Below, piece after piece: positions 24,380-33,173 of a DNA stretch of 64,000 nt. The stretch comes from Burkholderiaceae bacterium (GTDB taxonomy: Bacteria; Pseudomonadota; Gammaproteobacteria; Burkholderiales; Burkholderiaceae_E): contig JAOSJU010000001.1 of assembly GCA_027493945.1 (NCBI GenBank), positions 248,001 through 312,000 of the forward strand. Direction: 5' to 3'. The notes under the pieces are model-generated. The model was not told the origin of the DNA. It ran no database searches and saw only the letters and a list, made by a program, of their open reading frames with translations. The translations under genes and the position numbers were made by a program. Within the stretch, counting starts at the first letter, position 1, and the number at the start of each line of letters is the position of its first letter.

Positions 24380-25678
24380 TCGAGTTCCGCATGCCCTCGC
24401 TGGGCGCCGACATGGAAGACGGCGTGTTCGTCGAATGGCGCGTCGCCCCCGGAGAGCCCGTGACGCGCGGGCAGGTCATCTGCGTGGTCGAAACCCAGAA
24501 GGGCGCGATCGAGGTCGAGATCTGGGACACCGGCACCATGGCGCGGCTGGTTGCCGAGCCTGGCCAGAGGATCCCCGTCGGCCGGACGATGGCAATCGTC
24601 GCGACGGCCGACGAGGACTGGCATGCGGTAGCGACGTCGACCGCAACGCTGGCCGTACCCGCCGCTGCGCCTGCGGCCGTCGCTGCTCCCACGCCGCGCG
24701 CCCCAGCGCCACCCCCGCCAGCGCCGGCTGCGCCCGCGGCCGGCTTGCCCGCACGGCCGGTATCCGCGCCGCCGACGAGCCCGGCGGCGACGGGTCGGCC
24801 TGCGCTGCCGCCGCGCGCGTCGCCCGCGGCGCGCCGGCGTGCCGCGGAACTGGGCGTGGACCTCGACGCGCTGGCGGCGGCGACCGCGGGTGCCCCGATC
24901 AACGTCGCCGACGTCGAGCAGGCTGCCGCGTCGGGCGCTGCGCCTGGCGCGGCAATCCCCTCCGCCGGCCCTGTCTGCGCCCCTCGAGCCGCCGCCGCGC
25001 CGGCCGCGGCGAGCCCCGAGGCGGCGATGCGTGCGGCCATTGCCGCCGCGATGACGCGCTCGAAGCGCGAGATTCCGCACTACTACCGGGCAGCGAGATC
25101 GAGGTCGAGCACGCGCTGCAGTGGCTGGAGAACTTCAATGCGTCGCGCCCGCTCGCCGACCGGGTGCTGTTCGCGGCGCTGGCCTTGCGCGCGGTCGCGC
25201 TGGCGCTGCGCGCGGTGCCCGACCTGAACGGCCAATTCGTCGGCGGGCGCTTCCGCCGCTCGGAGGCGATCCACGTCGGCGTGGTCACCTCGCTGCGCGG
25301 CGGCGGCGTGGTCGTCCCGGCGGTGCACGACGCCGACCGGCTGACGCTGCCCGAGCTGATGGCCTCGCTGCGCGACGTGGTCGCGCGCGCGCGCAGCGGC
25401 CGCCTGCGCAGCTCCGACCTCGCCGATTCGACGATCACGCTCACCAATCTCGGCGACCTGGGCGTCGAGACGGTCTTCGGCGTGATCTATCCCCCGCAGG
25501 TCGCGCTGGTCGGGCTGGGCCGCGTGTTCCCCCGCGCAACGGTGCGCGACGGTGCGATCGCGGCGACGCGCGCGGTGAACGCCACGCTCTCGGGCGATCA
25601 CCGCGTCACCGACGGCCTCGCCGGCGCGCGCTTCTGGCGGCGCTGCGCGCGCGATTCGACGATCCGGAGGCCCCGTGA
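24376..25678 (+). CDS. Dihydrolipoamide acyltransferase E2 (two frameshifts)
   Basis: An N-terminal lipoyl domain carries the lipoyl lysine in [15 protein letters not shown] long Ala/Pro linker follows, then a peripheral-subunit-binding domain ([19 protein letters not shown]). The catalytic domain has [12 protein letters not shown], which contains the HxxxDG active site. Reading breaks once near 25087 (HYY, then [12 protein letters not shown] in the next frame) and again near 25634 (GARF, then [14 protein letters not shown]). Each looks like one missing base. The corrected product is about 434 residues. The stop overlaps the carrier-protein GTG. No E3 gene is in the window. Confidence 0.86.
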
Positions 25679-25932
25679 GCGCAGCGCCCGAAGCCATCCG
25701 ACAGGCGGTGATCGACAGCGTCCGGGCGATCGCGCCCGAGGCGGACTTCGCCGCGCTCGACCCGCGCCGTCCGTTTCGCGAGGAGCTTGACCTCGATTCG
25801 TTCGATTTCCTGAACGTGCTGATCGAGCTTCACGCGCGGCTCGGCGTCGACATTCCGGAGGCCGACTACGGCAAGCTGGGCACTCTCGATGCGTTGCTCG
25901 GCTATCTTGCCGCGCGGCTGGAGTCGGGATGA
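25675..25932 (+). CDS. Acyl carrier protein
   Basis: 85 residues, a four-helix carrier protein. The phosphopantetheine serine lies in ELDLDSFDFLNVLIELH, and a helix III region IPEADYGKLGTLDALL follows. It starts with GTG overlapping the E2 stop and ends overlapping pncB. Coupling to a PDH-like complex and an acyl-CoA synthetase suggests a dedicated acyl-transfer role, which is inference only. Confidence 0.86.
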   Translation: MSAAPEAIRQAVIDSVRAIAPEADFAALDPRRPFREELDLDSFDFLNVLIELHARLGVDIPEADYGKLGTLDALLGYLAARLESG

Positions 25933-27257
25933 CCGCGCTGCTCACCGACCTGTACCAGCTCACGATGCTGCAGGCCTACCTGCATCGGGGGATGGTCGAG
26001 CCCGCGGTGTTCGAGCTGTTCGTGCGCAAGCTGCCCGCGCAGCGCAATTTCCTGGTCGCGGCCGGGCTGGAGCAGGCGCTCGACTTCCTGGAGACGCTCG
26101 GGTTCACCGACCGGGAGATCGACTGGCTGCGGCGCCAGGGCGGCTTCTCCGACGAGCTGCTGGCGCAGCTGCGCGAGTTCCGCTTCACCGGCGACGTGGA
26201 CGCGATGCCCGAAGGCACCGTGTTCTTCCCCGACGAGCCGATCCTTCGCGTCACCGCCCCCTTGCCGCAGGCACAGCTGGTGGAGAGCCGCCTGCTGAAC
26301 ATCGTCCACCTGCAGACGCTGATCGCGTCGAAGGCGGCGCGCATCGTGATCGCCGGCGGCGGACGCCAGCTGGTCGATTTCGGCATGCGTCGCGCCCACG
26401 GCGCCGAGGCCGCGCTCCTCGCGGCGCGCGCGTCCTGGCTGGCCGGCTTCGACGGCACCGCGACCGCCGAGGCCGGCCTGCGCTACGGCATCCCGGTCTT
26501 CGGCACGATGGCGCATTCGTTCGTCCAGGCGCACCGCAGCGAGCGCGAAGCGTTCGAGAACTTCGCTCGCGCGCGGCCGAAGCGGCCGGTGATGCTGGTC
26601 GACACCTACGACACCGAGGCGGCGGTGGCTAAAGTGATCGACCTGTACCCGGCGCTGGCTGCCGACGGCATCCGGATCGCCGGCGTGCGGCTCGACAGCG
26701 GCGACCTCGGCGCGCACGCCAAAGCGGTGCGTGCGATGCTCGACGCCGCCGGCCTGAAGGAGATGATCGTCTTCGCCAGCGGCAACCTCGACGAGCACCG
26801 CATCGCCAGCCTCCTTGCAGACGGGGCACCGATCGACGGCTTCGGGGTGGGCACCGCGCTCGACACCTCCAGCGACGCGCCCACGCTCGACGCGGTCTAC
26901 AAGCTGCAGTCCTACGCCGGGATCGCGCGTCGCAAGCGCTCCGAAGGCAAGGCGACCTGGCCCGGCGTCAAGCAGGTCTGGCGACGTCGCGACGAGCACG
27001 GCCGCATCGCGGGCGACCGGGTTGGGCTGGCCGACGAGGCACCCGACGGCGAGCCGCTGCTGCAGCCGTGCATGCGCGCCGGGCGCCGGCTGCCGACGAT
27101 GCCCTCGCTGGACGAGGCGCGCGCGCATTGCCGCGCCCAGCTCGCGCGCCTGCCCGAGGCCCTGCGCGCCCTCGCGCCGGCGCCCGCGGCCGTTCCGGTG
27201 GAGATTTCCGGGCGGCTTCGCACGCTGGCGCGCGAGGTCGACGCCACCACGTCCTGA
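25929..27257 (+). CDS. pncB: Nicotinate phosphoribosyltransferase
   Basis: 442 residues. Characteristic stretches are LLTDLYQLTMLQAYL at the N-terminus, VESRLLNIVHLQTLIASKAARI, DFGMRRAHGAEAAL (with the catalytic histidine), DTYDTEAAV and GVRLDSGDLGAHA. The enzyme joins nicotinate and PRPP to nicotinate mononucleotide in NAD salvage. It overlaps the carrier protein by ATGA. A PRPP synthetase paralogue nearby on the other strand would supply its co-substrate. Confidence 0.93.
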   Translation: MTALLTDLYQLTMLQAYLHRGMVEPAVFELFVRKLPAQRNFLVAAGLEQALDFLETLGFTDREIDWLRRQGGFSDELLAQLREFRFTGDVDAMPEGTVFFPDEPILRVTAPLPQAQLVESRLLNIVHLQTLIASKAARIVIAGGGRQLVDFGMRRAHGAEAALLAARASWLAGFDGTATAEAGLRYGIPVFGTMAHSFVQAHRSEREAFENFARARPKRPVMLVDTYDTEAAVAKVIDLYPALAADGIRIAGVRLDSGDLGAHAKAVRAMLDAAGLKEMIVFASGNLDEHRIASLLADGAPIDGFGVGTALDTSSDAPTLDAVYKLQSYAGIARRKRSEGKATWPGVKQVWRRRDEHGRIAGDRVGLADEAPDGEPLLQPCMRAGRRLPTMPSLDEARAHCRAQLARLPEALRALAPAPAAVPVEISGRLRTLAREVDATTS

Positions 27258-27271
27258 GCCGGCCGCGAGCG

Positions 27272-28330
27272 ATGCGCGATTCCGACGCCGGCAGGCTCGA
27301 GGATCCGGGCACCGAGGCGCGGCTCGGCTTCCTGATGTCGCGCGCCGCGCACGGCACGGACCCGGCCGCCGCGCAACTGATCGAGACGCACATGTCGTGG
27401 GTGATCGTCGCCGGCGAACGCGTGCTGAAGATGAAGAAGGCGGTGCGCTACCCGTTTCTCGACTTCTCCACGCCGCCGCTGCGCGAGCGCAACTGCCGTG
27501 AGGAGCTGCGACTGAACCGCCGTCTCGCGCCCCGGGTCTACCTGGGGCTGCTCGCCCTGCAGTGGGACGAAGGCCGCTTTGCGCTGCTGCCCGAGGAGCG
27601 GCTGCCTGCCCCCGGAACCACGATCGACTGGCTGGTGCTGATGCGCCGGCTGCCCGCCGAGCGGATGCTCGACCGCGTGATCGCGGCCGGCGCGCTGCAA
27701 CCCGGAGACATCGACGCGATGATCGCGCTGCTCGCCCGCTTCTATCGCGACGCCGCGCGCACCACGCTCGGGCCGGACGCCTATCTCGCGCGCTTTCGCC
27801 GCGAGCAGGCGGTCAATCGCGCGCTGCTCGTGCAACCGCGCTTTGCCGAGCTGGACGCGGCCCCGGCACTCGATCGGCTCGATACGGCGATCGAAGCGCG
27901 GGCCGACGTGCTGCGCGGGCGCGTGTCGGGCGGCCACGTCGTCGACGGGCACGGCGACCTGCGGCCCGAGCACGTCTGCCTGAACGATCCTCCGGTGGTC
28001 ATCGACTGCCCGGAGTTCAGCGCCGAGTTGCGGCAGGTCGATCCGTTCGACGAACTGGCCTACCTCGGGCTCGAATGCGCGGTCGCGGGCGCGTCCTGGG
28101 TCGCCCGACGGCTCATCGATGGGGCCGCCGCGGCGCTCGGCGAGCGCCCGGCCGATGCGCTGATCCACCTCTACACCGCCAACCGCGCGGCATTGCGCGC
28201 GCGACTGGCCGTCGCGCACCTGCTCGATCCGCAGCCGCGCACGCCCGAGCGATGGCTGCCGCAGGGCGAGCGTTACCTGGCGCAGGCGACGTCGGCGCTC
28301 GACGCGCTCGACGCGCACGACCGCGCGTAG
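27272..28330 (+). CDS. Aminoglycoside-phosphotransferase-fold kinase (COG2187-like)
   Basis: 352 residues from the ATG at 27272, 14 bases after pncB. The kinase fold shows LIETHMSWVIVAGERVLKMKKAV (nucleotide-binding lysines), the catalytic-loop equivalent VVDGHGDLRPEHVCL and the metal-binding segment VVIDCPEFS. It matches the first half of the two-domain protein at 35720-37322 but lacks the C-terminal P-loop kinase domain. The substrate is unknown. Confidence 0.78.
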   Translation: MRDSDAGRLEDPGTEARLGFLMSRAAHGTDPAAAQLIETHMSWVIVAGERVLKMKKAVRYPFLDFSTPPLRERNCREELRLNRRLAPRVYLGLLALQWDEGRFALLPEERLPAPGTTIDWLVLMRRLPAERMLDRVIAAGALQPGDIDAMIALLARFYRDAARTTLGPDAYLARFRREQAVNRALLVQPRFAELDAAPALDRLDTAIEARADVLRGRVSGGHVVDGHGDLRPEHVCLNDPPVVIDCPEFSAELRQVDPFDELAYLGLECAVAGASWVARRLIDGAAAALGERPADALIHLYTANRAALRARLAVAHLLDPQPRTPERWLPQGERYLAQATSALDALDAHDRA

Positions 28331-28338
28331 CGGCCTGT

Positions 28339-29289
28339 TCAGCCGGCCGCGTGCAGCCGCCGGATCGCCTGCGCGAACAGCGGCGCGCACGAAGCGATGC
28401 GCAGCTTGCCGCGCACCGGCGCATCGGGCGGCAGCCGGAACGCGGGGACGCTGTCGGTCACCGCCAGTCGCGTGATCGCTTCGTCGGCCAGCACGTGGGC
28501 AGCCTGCTCGATGAACAGGCCGTGGCCCGCGCAGGCCACGATCGACGCGGCGCCGGCGCCGCGCAGCGCAAGGGCCGCCTGGCGCATCGTCTCGCCGCTG
28601 CCGATCAGGTCGTCGAGCAGCAGCACCGTGGCGCCGGCGACATCGCCGGCCACCAAACCGCGCGTGGACATCACGCCGGCACTGCGACGCTTGTCGACCA
28701 TCGCGAAACCGACCGGCGTCCCCCGTTGCTCCTCGAGCGCCTCACGCCACAGTTGCGCGCGCTTCACCCCGCCCGGATCGGGCGAAGCGACCGCCAGCGG
28801 GCCGCCGTTGGCGAGTTCCGCGATCAGCGGGCCGAAGGCGCGATGCGCCTCGAGGCTGATCGCCGGAATCCGGAACGCGTTCTCGAACGCGGCGACGTTG
28901 TGCGCCTCGAGCACGATCAGCGCGTCGGTGCCGACCGCCTCGAACAGCTGCGCCACGTAGCGCAGGCCAATCGGATCGTGCGGCTTCGTGCGGCGGTCCT
29001 TGCGCGCGTAGGCGAGGTACGGAGCGACCGCGGTCACCCGCCGCGCGCCGTGGTCGCGCAGCGTGGCGACGAAGGCCAGAAGGCGCCAGAGCTTGTCGTG
29101 CGGGCTGTCGAGCGGCCCGCCATGCAGCCCGAACACCACGAAGGCGTCGGCGCCGCCGACGTCGACCAGCGGGCGCAGCTTGCACTCCTCGTCGGCAAAG
29201 CGCCGCTCCTCATGCGCGGCGATCTCCACACCCAGCTCGCTGGCCAGCGCCGCCGCGAATGCGCTGCCCGGCTCGAGAGAAAAGAACAT
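28339..29289 (-). CDS. Ribose-phosphate pyrophosphokinase paralogue
   Basis: 316 residues. PRPP synthetase features are RRFADEECKLRPLV, the catalytic loop PYLAYARKDRRTKPHDP, VASPDPGGVKRA and the PRPP-binding VLLLDDLIGSGETM. It is more divergent than housekeeping Prs. The A of its ATG is shared with the TGA of the upstream DHH gene. It converges on the kinase gene at 27272. Association with pncB fits supply of PRPP for NAD salvage. Confidence 0.87.
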   Translation of the reverse strand: MFFSLEPGSAFAAALASELGVEIAAHEERRFADEECKLRPLVDVGGADAFVVFGLHGGPLDSPHDKLWRLLAFVATLRDHGARRVTAVAPYLAYARKDRRTKPHDPIGLRYVAQLFEAVGTDALIVLEAHNVAAFENAFRIPAISLEAHRAFGPLIAELANGGPLAVASPDPGGVKRAQLWREALEEQRGTPVGFAMVDKRRSAGVMSTRGLVAGDVAGATVLLLDDLIGSGETMRQAALALRGAGAASIVACAGHGLFIEQAAHVLADEAITRLAVTDSVPAFRLPPDAPVRGKLRIASCAPLFAQAIRRLHAAG

Positions 29290-30333
29290 CACTTCGGATC
29301 CCCTCCGGTGACGGCCCGGGCCCCGGGCCGCGCCCGCGTACCCCAGTGCATCCGGGCGAATTCCTGCACGAACGCCTCGAAGCGATCCTCGGGCATCCGG
29401 TCGATTCCGCCGGCCCGTTCTCGCCCGGCGCCTCCGAATCGCCGGCACAATTCGTGCGCGCCGCCCGGCGCCCTCGATCGGCGCGCGCACGCTGACCGTC
29501 AGCGTGCCGTCGGCACAGCGCTTGGCGACCGCGTGCGCACGACCCGGGGCGGCGCCGGCCAGTTCGTTGGCGAAGCTGCCGATCACGCGCCGGCTCCACG
29601 CCGCGTCGGGCAGCAGGTACACCACTGCGGTATCTCCCTGCCACCAAGGCGCCTGTTCCATCGCCCGGGCGAGGTCCGCGCACCGCAGCGCGTCGATCTC
29701 GTGCGCCACGGGCTCGCGCGCGACGAACTCGAGCGGATCGCGATAGCGCGCCAGCAGCGGATACAGGCGCGCCGGCGCGATGTGCACGTCGCTCTCGTCG
29801 TCGCCATAGGCGTTGTAGTTCATCGCCTCGCCGAGCCTGCGCAGGCGCTCGCGCTCGCCGGCATTCAGGCCGATCGCCGCGGCGAGACTCTCGGCGGCGC
29901 CGCGCAGGTTGTCGCCGAACGCACCGACCACGGCCCAGGCACGGAAGCGACCACGCAGCCAGCGGTCGACGAGCATGCTGGTGCAGACCCCGCTGGCGAG
30001 GTCGATGTGGGCCTGCAGCCCCGGGTGGTCGGGCACCTCGCCGGCCGCATGGTGGTCGAAATAGCGCACCCGCACGCCGCGGTCGAGCAGGCGCATCAGC
30101 GCGTCCCGGTTGCGATCCATCGAGAGGTCGCAGACGAGCACCTCGTCGCCGGCCTGCGCCGGCACGCGCTCGAGCAGCGCGATTTCGCGCTTGAGTCCGG
30201 TGACCAGCGTCGCGGCCGACGGTTCGTGAAGGCGCCACTGCACGACCGAGCACAGTCCGTCGGCGTCGCCGTTGCAGACGTCGAAGCGCCGCCCGGTGCG
30301 CCGGTTCTCGCCGCTCGTGACCGTCGAATCCAT
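29289..30333 (-). CDS. DHH-family phosphoesterase (frameshifted)
   Basis: The start at 30333 reads MDSTVTSGENRRTGRRF, followed by the DHH motif I DVCNGDADGLCS, then VCDLSMDRN and the DHH signature VRYFDHHAAG. A DHHA1-like C-terminal part has VSVRAPIEGAGG and HELCRRFGGAG. One extra G (plus-strand C run 29464-29466) breaks the frame; removing it gives 347 residues ending at the TGA that overlaps the PRPP synthetase start. DHH enzymes cleave nanoRNAs, cyclic dinucleotides or phosphate esters; the substrate here is unknown. An alternative start lies at 30348. Confidence 0.82.
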
Positions 30334-30410
30334 GCCCGCATTGTGCATCTTCAGCCCTCCGTCGCCCCCTTCCTCGCCCGCGCCTGCGCGCTCGTCGTTC
30401 TGCCGCCCGC

Positions 30411-30799
30411 CTAGAGCCCAGGTCGGGCTCCGCGCACGCCGCCGCGATTTTCCGGCGCGCGGCGTCGCGCAACGCCACTGCGTCGGACCAGCCGCTGCCT
30501 TGCGGTCGAAGCGGCGCATCGATGCGCACCGCCAGCGGGTGGCGGCGCGGCCACCGAGAACCGTCGCGCAGCAGGTCGCGCGGCGTGGCCGCCTCGTGGA
30601 CCGCGGCCTCGTTCAGCCGCACGCCGAACTCGCGTTCGAGCCGCAGCATCAGCTCGGTTCGCGCGAGGCTGTCGATGCACAGGCCGCGCTCGAGCTCGTC
30701 GTCGAGCGAGATCGCGGCAGGCGCGCGCCCGCGCAGCTCGGCCAGCAGCTCGCCCAGCACCGACAGAAGGCGCGCCGGAGCGTCGCGAGCGTGGTTCAC
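30411..30799 (-). CDS. Acyl-carrier-like protein, C-terminal end uncertain
   Basis: Starting at GTG 30799, residues run through LLSVLGELLAEL and a phosphopantetheine site in GLCIDSLARTELMLRLEREF to FGVRLNEAAVHEAATPRDLLR, a complete carrier domain. A further 40 residues follow ([18 protein letters not shown]). The present frame stays open far into the DHH gene, while a stop at 30411 is reached if one base is missing just before it. The true end is therefore uncertain. It is the first gene of a minus-strand set with DHH and PRPP synthetase, downstream of an Fnr-type box. Confidence 0.55.
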
Positions 30800-30903
30800 G
30801 ACGCCTCGCCTCGACCGCCACCGACATCGAACACGGCCATCGACCCTCCTGCTGCCTCCCTGCCGCCGGCGGTACAACCATAGCCGCCGTATCCGGCTCC
30901 GGG

Positions 30904-30917
30904 TTGCGGTCGATCAA
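30904..30917. promoter_or_regulatory. Fnr-type box between divergent operons
   Basis: TTGCG-GTCG-ATCAA matches 8 of 10 fixed positions. On the plus strand a GATAAC -10 (30940-30945) is correctly spaced for a class II promoter of archease. On the minus strand TATGGT (30877-30882) sits within a base of the same spacing for the carrier-protein operon. One box could therefore serve both directions. Confidence 0.5.
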
Positions 30918-30988
30918 CACGCCGGCTGGCGTCGGGGGTGATAACTCCACCGAGGGCCGGGAGCCGGCCGGCGGGGTGAGCACCGGTC

Positions 30989-31408
30989 ATGCGGGAGCAC
31001 TGGGAGCACTACGAACACGGCGCCGACATCGGCGTGCGCGGCATCGGCGCGACGATGGCCGGCGCTTTCGAGCAGGCGGCGCTGGCGCTGACCGCCGTCA
31101 TCACCGATCCGGCGGACGTCGCGGCGCACGATGCGGTCGACATCGCCTGCGAGGCGCCGGACGCGGAGCTGCTGCTGGCCGCGTGGCTGAACGCGCTGGT
31201 CTACGAAATGGCCGTGCGGCGGATGCTGTTCGGCCGCTACCGGGTCGAGATCGACGGCACGCGGCTGCGGGGCCGGGCGTTCGGCGAGCCGACCTCGGTC
31301 GAGCGGCACCGGCCGGCGGTCGAGGTCAAGGGCGCCACCTACACCAGCCTGCGCGTCGCGCCGACCGCAGACGGCGGCTGGATGGCGCAGACCGTGGTCG
31401 ATGTCTAG
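30989..31408 (+). CDS. Archease, RtcB ligase activator
   Basis: 139 residues. The N-terminus HWEHYEHGADIGVRGIG is the archease signature with its metal-binding acidic residues. LLLAAWLNALVYEMAVRRMLF and the C-terminal VKGATYTSLRV complete the family pattern. Archease promotes guanylylation and turnover of the RNA ligase RtcB, whose gene lies downstream on the same strand. The stop TAG lies within the CTAG target duplicated by an IS701-type insertion, so the protein is intact although the element separates it from rtcB. Confidence 0.9.
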   Translation: MREHWEHYEHGADIGVRGIGATMAGAFEQAALALTAVITDPADVAAHDAVDIACEAPDAELLLAAWLNALVYEMAVRRMLFGRYRVEIDGTRLRGRAFGEPTSVERHRPAVEVKGATYTSLRVAPTADGGWMAQTVVDV

Positions 31409-32887
31409 TCATACTGTGTTAATAAAATCAGTCTACTATACGCGCATCTTCAAGTGCAAGGTGCGAAGTGATGGACGAACTTGGCGAGCTTCAGCGATAC
31501 ATGGCGCATCTGAGTGAAGCGCTGGGTCACGCCGACCGGCATGCGGGGTTGCGCGGGTACTGTGCGGGGCTGATGTCGCCGCTGGCCCGAAAGAGCGTCG
31601 AGCCGATGGCCGCGGCGGTCGATCCGCAGCATGTTCGTTCTCGTCATCAGTCGCTGCACCATTTCGTGGCGGATTCGGACTGGTCCGACGAGGCGCTGCG
31701 GCTGCGGGTGGCGCAATGGGGGGTGCCGCGGATGGACTTCTCCGACGGCGGCTGGTGGATCATCGACGACACCGGCTTTCCGAAGGCGGGTCGTCATTCG
31801 GTGGGCGTGGCGCGCCAGTACTGCGGGATGCTGGGCAAGCAGGACAATTGCCGGGTAGCGGTGAGCGTGTCGCTCGCCTGTGAGGCAGCGAGCCTGCCGG
31901 TGGCTCGGCGGCTGTATCTGCCTGTGGAGTGGGCCGAGGACGAGGCCGGGCGCCGCAAGGCCGGCGTACCGGCCGAGATCGAGTTCGCGACCAAGCCGAA
32001 CATCGCCCTCGGGCAGATCGAAGATCTGCTTGCGCAGGGCGCACCGCGCCATACGGTGCTGGCCGATGCGGGCTACGGGGTGGACACGGCGTTTCGCGAG
32101 CGGCTCACTGAACTGGGGCTGGCCTATGTGGCAGGCATCACCGGCAGTGTGACGGTCTGGGCGCCGCCGCGAGAACCCTTGGCGCCCAGGACCGACGCCG
32201 CGCGCGGGCCGCAGGGCAGGCGCTTGCGCCGGGGCCAGGCCGGCGACGAGCAGCACCGCCCGCAATCGGTCAAGGAGGTCGCGCTCGCGCTCTCGCCGCT
32301 GGCCTGGTACCGGGCCAGTTGGCGTGAGGGCACGAACCAGACGCTGCGCTCGCGCTTTGCACGGCTCAGGGTACGAGCCGCGCATCGGGACCATCTGCGC
32401 AACGAACCACGCCCGCCCGAGTGGCTGCTCGTCGAGTGGCCCGAGGACGAAGCCGAGCCGACCAAGTACTGGCTCTCGACGCTGCCCGAGGCCGTGCCGC
32501 TCGAGCGCATGGTGTATGAAGCGAAGATGCGCTGGCGCATCGAGCGCGACTACCAGGAACTCAAGCAGGACCTGGGGCTGGGCCACTACGAGGGCCGAGG
32601 CTGGCGAGGATTCCATCACCATGCGAGCCTGAGCATCGCCGCCTACGGATTCCTGCTTGGGCAGCGACTCAGCTATCCCGAGCAGGCCCGGGCAGAAAAA
32701 AACGCCACTTCGCCAGGAACCTGCCGTACCCACGCATTACGTCCCTCGAGGCGCCCCGCCGGGCGCAGCGCCACGTCCCCTGGTCGATCACGAGTTTGCG
32801 GCTGCGTATCGGCGCGCTGCTACTTCGTAGCTTCGCCCGATGTCCGTGCTGCTTCCGGGCCATGAGGCATTTATTAACACAGTATGA
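31409..32887 (+). mobile_element. IS701-family insertion sequence
   Basis: The 1479-base element is bounded by 18-base inverted repeats starting TCATACTGTGTTAATAAA (31409-31426, complement at 32870-32887). It is flanked by the direct repeat CTAG (31405-31408 and 32888-32891), the target duplication typical of the IS701 family. It carries one transposase gene. Insertion occurred at the archease stop codon, with the palindromic repeat directly on the other side. Confidence 0.93.
31471..32865 (+). CDS. IS701 family transposase
   Basis: 464 residues from ATG 31471 (GTG 31468 is an alternative). The DDE nuclease pattern includes WWIIDDTGFPKAGRHSVGVA and QYCGMLGKQDNCRVAVSVS, ADAGYGVDTAFRERL, and the C-terminal YEAKMRWRIERDYQELKQDLGLGHYEGR with the catalytic Glu. 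After an A7 run at 32696-32702 the present frame gives an unlikely tail. Adding one A opens a basic tail (HFARNLPYPRITSLEAP, later ALLLRSFARCPCCFRA) that ends at the TAG of the right target duplication. Either a consensus deletion or slippage at A7 could explain this. Confidence 0.9.
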   Translation: MDELGELQRYMAHLSEALGHADRHAGLRGYCAGLMSPLARKSVEPMAAAVDPQHVRSRHQSLHHFVADSDWSDEALRLRVAQWGVPRMDFSDGGWWIIDDTGFPKAGRHSVGVARQYCGMLGKQDNCRVAVSVSLACEAASLPVARRLYLPVEWAEDEAGRRKAGVPAEIEFATKPNIALGQIEDLLAQGAPRHTVLADAGYGVDTAFRERLTELGLAYVAGITGSVTVWAPPREPLAPRTDAARGPQGRRLRRGQAGDEQHRPQSVKEVALALSPLAWYRASWREGTNQTLRSRFARLRVRAAHRDHLRNEPRPPEWLLVEWPEDEAEPTKYWLSTLPEAVPLERMVYEAKMRWRIERDYQELKQDLGLGHYEGRGWRGFHHHASLSIAAYGFLLGQRLSYPEQARAEKNATSPGTCRTHALRPSRRPAGRSATSPGRSRVCGCVSARCYFVASPDVRAASGP

Positions 32888-32891
32888 CTAG

Positions 32892-33156
32892 GGGCGTGTT
32901 CACACTACGATCGTCCCCGCGTGAGTCCGAAAAAAGTGCGCAATCAAGGCGCAAAGCGCAGCCGTGGCGGGGCCACGGCGAGCATTTGCAACGCGGAGTG
33001 CGCGCTTTTTTCGCACTCACCCTCCGGGCCGGGGCCTGCCGGGCCGCCACACTTCGTTGCCGGCTCCTTGCGTGGCACCGCCACGCGCGTCGCCGGCGCC
33101 TCGTTTGGCGGCCCGGCAGGCCCCGGCGCGGGGACGATCGTAGTGTGAACACGCCC
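32892..33156. repeat. Structured palindromic element (MITE-like), copy 2
   Basis: A 265-base near-identical copy of 18593-18856, with 30-base perfect inverted ends (32892-32921 and 33127-33156). It differs at two or three internal positions and one extra T in a T run. The fifth base of the arm is G here (GGGCG) and C in copy 1 (GGGCC), yet the opposite arm changes to match in each. It begins immediately after the CTAG of the IS target and ends 17 bases before rtcB, so it occupied the archease-rtcB gap before the IS arrived. Confidence 0.85.
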
Positions 33157-33173
33157 TGGTCGGAATCGAAGCA

